Positions 5,353 to 7,056 of a stretch of DNA of 7,056 nt are shown piece after piece; the first letter of the stretch is position 1, and each line of letters begins with the position of its first letter. Under the pieces are notes generated by a model. It had not been told where the DNA came from, searched no databases, and worked only from the letters and a program-made list of their open reading frames with translations. The position numbers were made by a program, and so were the translations under genes. Origin of the DNA: an uncultured Anaerotignum sp. (lineage in GTDB: Bacteria > Bacillota > Clostridia > Lachnospirales > Anaerotignaceae); contig CAJTQX010000001.1 in NCBI GenBank assembly GCA_910578425.1, positions 1 to 7,056 on the forward strand, read 5' to 3'.

Positions 5353-6807
5353 ATGGAAGCACTGAAGAATCTGGACTGCGGCAAGGTGTTTTATTATTTT
5401 GAAGAAATCTGTAAAATACCGCACGGCAGCAGCAACGAAATGGCTTTAAGCGATTATATTGTACGCTTCGCGGAGGAACGCGGGCTTTACTGCCGTCAGG
5501 ACGACCGATACAATGTTGTGGTAAAAAAGCCCGGCTCGGCAGGCTGCGAAACTGCGCCTCCGCTAATCGTGCAGGGGCATATTGACATGGTTTGTGAAAA
5601 AAATGCGGACGTTGTGCATGATTTTCAGAACGACCCGCTGGATTTATATATAGACGGAGATTTTATTCGCGCAAGAGGAACAACGCTGGGCGCGGACAAC
5701 GGCATCGCTGTGGCGTATATGCTGGCGATGCTGGAGGACGATACACTCATTCACCCGCCGCTGGAGGCTGTTTTTACCGTTGAGGAAGAGATTGGCATGG
5801 GCGGCGCGGCGGATTTTGACGCGTTCGATTTGGAGGGCAGACGTTTTCTGAACATGGATACGGAGGTGGAAGGGGACCTGCTTGTCAGCTGCTGCGGCGG
5901 GCGCAGAATGCGGGTCTATCTGCCTGTGAAGCGGGAAACGCGCCCGATGGATAAAACGGCGTTCGCGGTGCGTATCCGCGGGCTGAAAGGCGGACATTCC
6001 GGCGCGGATATCCATTTGCAGCGGGCAAGCGCGAACCGCCTTTTGGGACGCACGCTTTATGCCCTGCGGGAATTGACAGCGTATCATCTGGTACAGGCGG
6101 ACGGCGGGAATATGGATAACGCCATCTGCCGCGAGGCAGACGCTGTTATCCTGATTGCGCCGGAGCAGGAGGGCGCAGTGCGGAATCTGCTTGCGGAATT
6201 GGAAAAAATGTTCCAGGAGGAATATATTTCCCGGGAAACTGCCATAACTATAACAATGGAGCCGATACGGGAGGAAATTCAGCAGACGCTGACAGATGAA
6301 ACACGCGACCATGTAATCGCGCTGCTGATGCTCCTGCCTTATGGCGTGCAGACAATGAGCTGGGATATGGAGGGACTTGTGGAAAGCTCCAGCAATATCG
6401 GGATACTCAGGACAAGGGAAGAAGACGTATTCATTGACAATGCGGTGCGCAGCTCTGTAGAAAGCCGGAAGGAGCTCATCTGTCAGAAAATACAGGCGAT
6501 TGCCGCGCTCTGCGGTGCGAAAACGGAAGGGGTACACGATTACCCAGGCTGGAAGTATGAACCGGACTCTGAGATTTTGGGGATTTTCCGGCAGGCGTAT
6601 ATTGACCTGCGCGGGAAAGAGCCGAATGTGCAGGCGATACATGCCGGTGTGGAGTGCGGGCTGTTTTCGCGGAAAATAGAGGGGCTGGATATGATTTCCA
6701 TTGGACCGGATATGTTCGATGTGCATACGCCGGATGAGAGGCTTTCTATTTCTTCGACAGTGCGCGTATGGGAGTATTTGAAAGAGGTTTTGAAGCGTCT
6801 GGGGTAA
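5353..6807 (+). CDS. pepD: Aminoacyl-histidine dipeptidase / M20C family Xaa-His dipeptidase
   Basis: PepD is a cytosolic di-zinc peptidase that cleaves dipeptides such as beta-Ala-His (carnosine) and other Xaa-His or related dipeptides, returning amino acids to the pool. The 484-residue product matches the usual length of about 485. Family motifs with their expected residues are QGHIDMVC (metal His76, catalytic Asp78), LGADNG (metal Asp115), EEEIG (general base Glu145, metal Glu146), NMDTE (metal Asp169), KGGHSGADIH (His215, in the lid domain) and DVHTPDE (metal His458). Their spacing follows that of characterised PepD proteins. The catalytic domain is split around a lid domain of about residues 186-395. 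ATG 5353 is preceded at six bases by AGGAGG; the longer in-frame extension to 5146 overlaps the cyclase-family gene and is rejected. No signal peptide is present. Repeat copy 3 starts four bases after the stop. Confidence 0.96.
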   Translation: MEALKNLDCGKVFYYFEEICKIPHGSSNEMALSDYIVRFAEERGLYCRQDDRYNVVVKKPGSAGCETAPPLIVQGHIDMVCEKNADVVHDFQNDPLDLYIDGDFIRARGTTLGADNGIAVAYMLAMLEDDTLIHPPLEAVFTVEEEIGMGGAADFDAFDLEGRRFLNMDTEVEGDLLVSCCGGRRMRVYLPVKRETRPMDKTAFAVRIRGLKGGHSGADIHLQRASANRLLGRTLYALRELTAYHLVQADGGNMDNAICREADAVILIAPEQEGAVRNLLAELEKMFQEEYISRETAITITMEPIREEIQQTLTDETRDHVIALLMLLPYGVQTMSWDMEGLVESSSNIGILRTREEDVFIDNAVRSSVESRKELICQKIQAIAALCGAKTEGVHDYPGWKYEPDSEILGIFRQAYIDLRGKEPNVQAIHAGVECGLFSRKIEGLDMISIGPDMFDVHTPDERLSISSTVRVWEYLKEVLKRLG

Positions 6808-6811
6808 GGAT

Positions 6812-7056
6812 TGTGGGACGCTGTCCCACACCCTGCCAACCCTTTGAAAAGGGTTGGAGCCCAAACTTTATTACGCAAAACTGCGTTTTGCGGGGGTTAT
6901 TTTTAAGGATTTGGCAACCAGAAAAAGCCATGTGTTTTCCGACTGCAAAAATATTCCATTTCAGCTGTGCTTTTGCGCGGCTGACAGAAGGGTCAGGGGG
7001 CAACGTCCCTTGCAGGGTGCGGGGCAGAGTCCCGCGGTCTTCAGCATTTTTTAGAA
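6812..7056 (+). repeat. Intergenic modular stem-loop repeat, copy 3 (may continue past window edge)
   Basis: The 249 bases after pepD hold no credible gene but the same chain of modules as copies 1 and 2. In order: TGTGGGAC/GTCCCACA at 6812-6830; CCAACCCTT/AAGGGTTGG at 6836-6857; CGCAAAAC/GTTTTGCG at 6874-6892, followed by GGGGG; TCAGC.G.GC / GC.C.GCTGA with a TTTT loop at 6961-6984; the box GGGTCA at 6990-6995; AGGG/CCCT around 6996-7010; and GCGGGGC/GTCCCGC at 7019-7035. The tail differs from the other copies but ends in TTTTTT (7047-7052). The first hairpin could mark the 3' end of pepD mRNA, although no T-tract follows it. The 66-codon frame crossing it is not supported. Confidence 0.72.

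Noticed and set aside
5644..6864. 406-codon minus-strand frame opposite pepD
   Set aside because: It is a shadow of the pepD reading frame, which has every catalytic and metal-binding motif on the plus strand.
6854..7054. 66-codon frame after pepD
   Set aside because: It runs through the hairpins of repeat copy 3 and has no ribosome binding site or recognisable product.

Overview
This window looks like ordinary chromosomal DNA from a low-to-mid-GC Firmicute, most likely a Clostridia-type gut or anaerobic lineage. Evidence for this is strong AGGAGG-type ribosome binding sites, a TTG start, an RF2 gene with a programmed frameshift, an M20C dipeptidase, and ECF sigma promoter elements of the Gram-positive kind. 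I cannot fix genus or family from this sequence alone. No phage, transposase, CRISPR, tRNA or rRNA signal was found.

Layout from left to right: 1-~190 is an intergenic stem-loop repeat (copy 1). prfB (228-1332, +) encodes release factor 2 through a +1 frameshift at an internal UGA. A second, larger repeat copy fills 1341-1592. It runs directly into an operon of an RluA-family pseudouridine synthase (1603-2574, +) and a sugar-phosphate nucleotidyltransferase (2596-3351, +), closed by an intrinsic terminator. Facing them is an ECF-type sigma factor (4333-3476, -) with its own terminator and a recognisable ECF-type promoter. Divergent from it are a cyclase-family metal hydrolase (4526-5260, +) and an aminoacyl-histidine dipeptidase, pepD (5353-6807, +). 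Between these two lies a hairpin and T-tract that abuts the pepD ribosome binding site. A third repeat copy (6812-7056) runs to the window edge.

The genes do not form one pathway. prfB and the pseudouridine synthase belong to the translation apparatus, the nucleotidyltransferase to sugar activation, pepD to peptide turnover, and the sigma factor is a stand-alone regulator with no anti-sigma gene visible beside it.

The most unusual content is the repeat family. Three intergenic copies in the same orientation share a fixed order of stem-loops, a GGGTCA-type box and a GGG(C/A)-AGA-type terminal hairpin, while the stems themselves differ in sequence. One copy supplies part of the Shine-Dalgarno sequence of the next gene. 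Other points of interest are an atypically spaced RF2 frameshift stimulator, a Cys-containing C-terminal extension on the sigma factor, and apparent substitutions at two metal positions in the cyclase-family protein.
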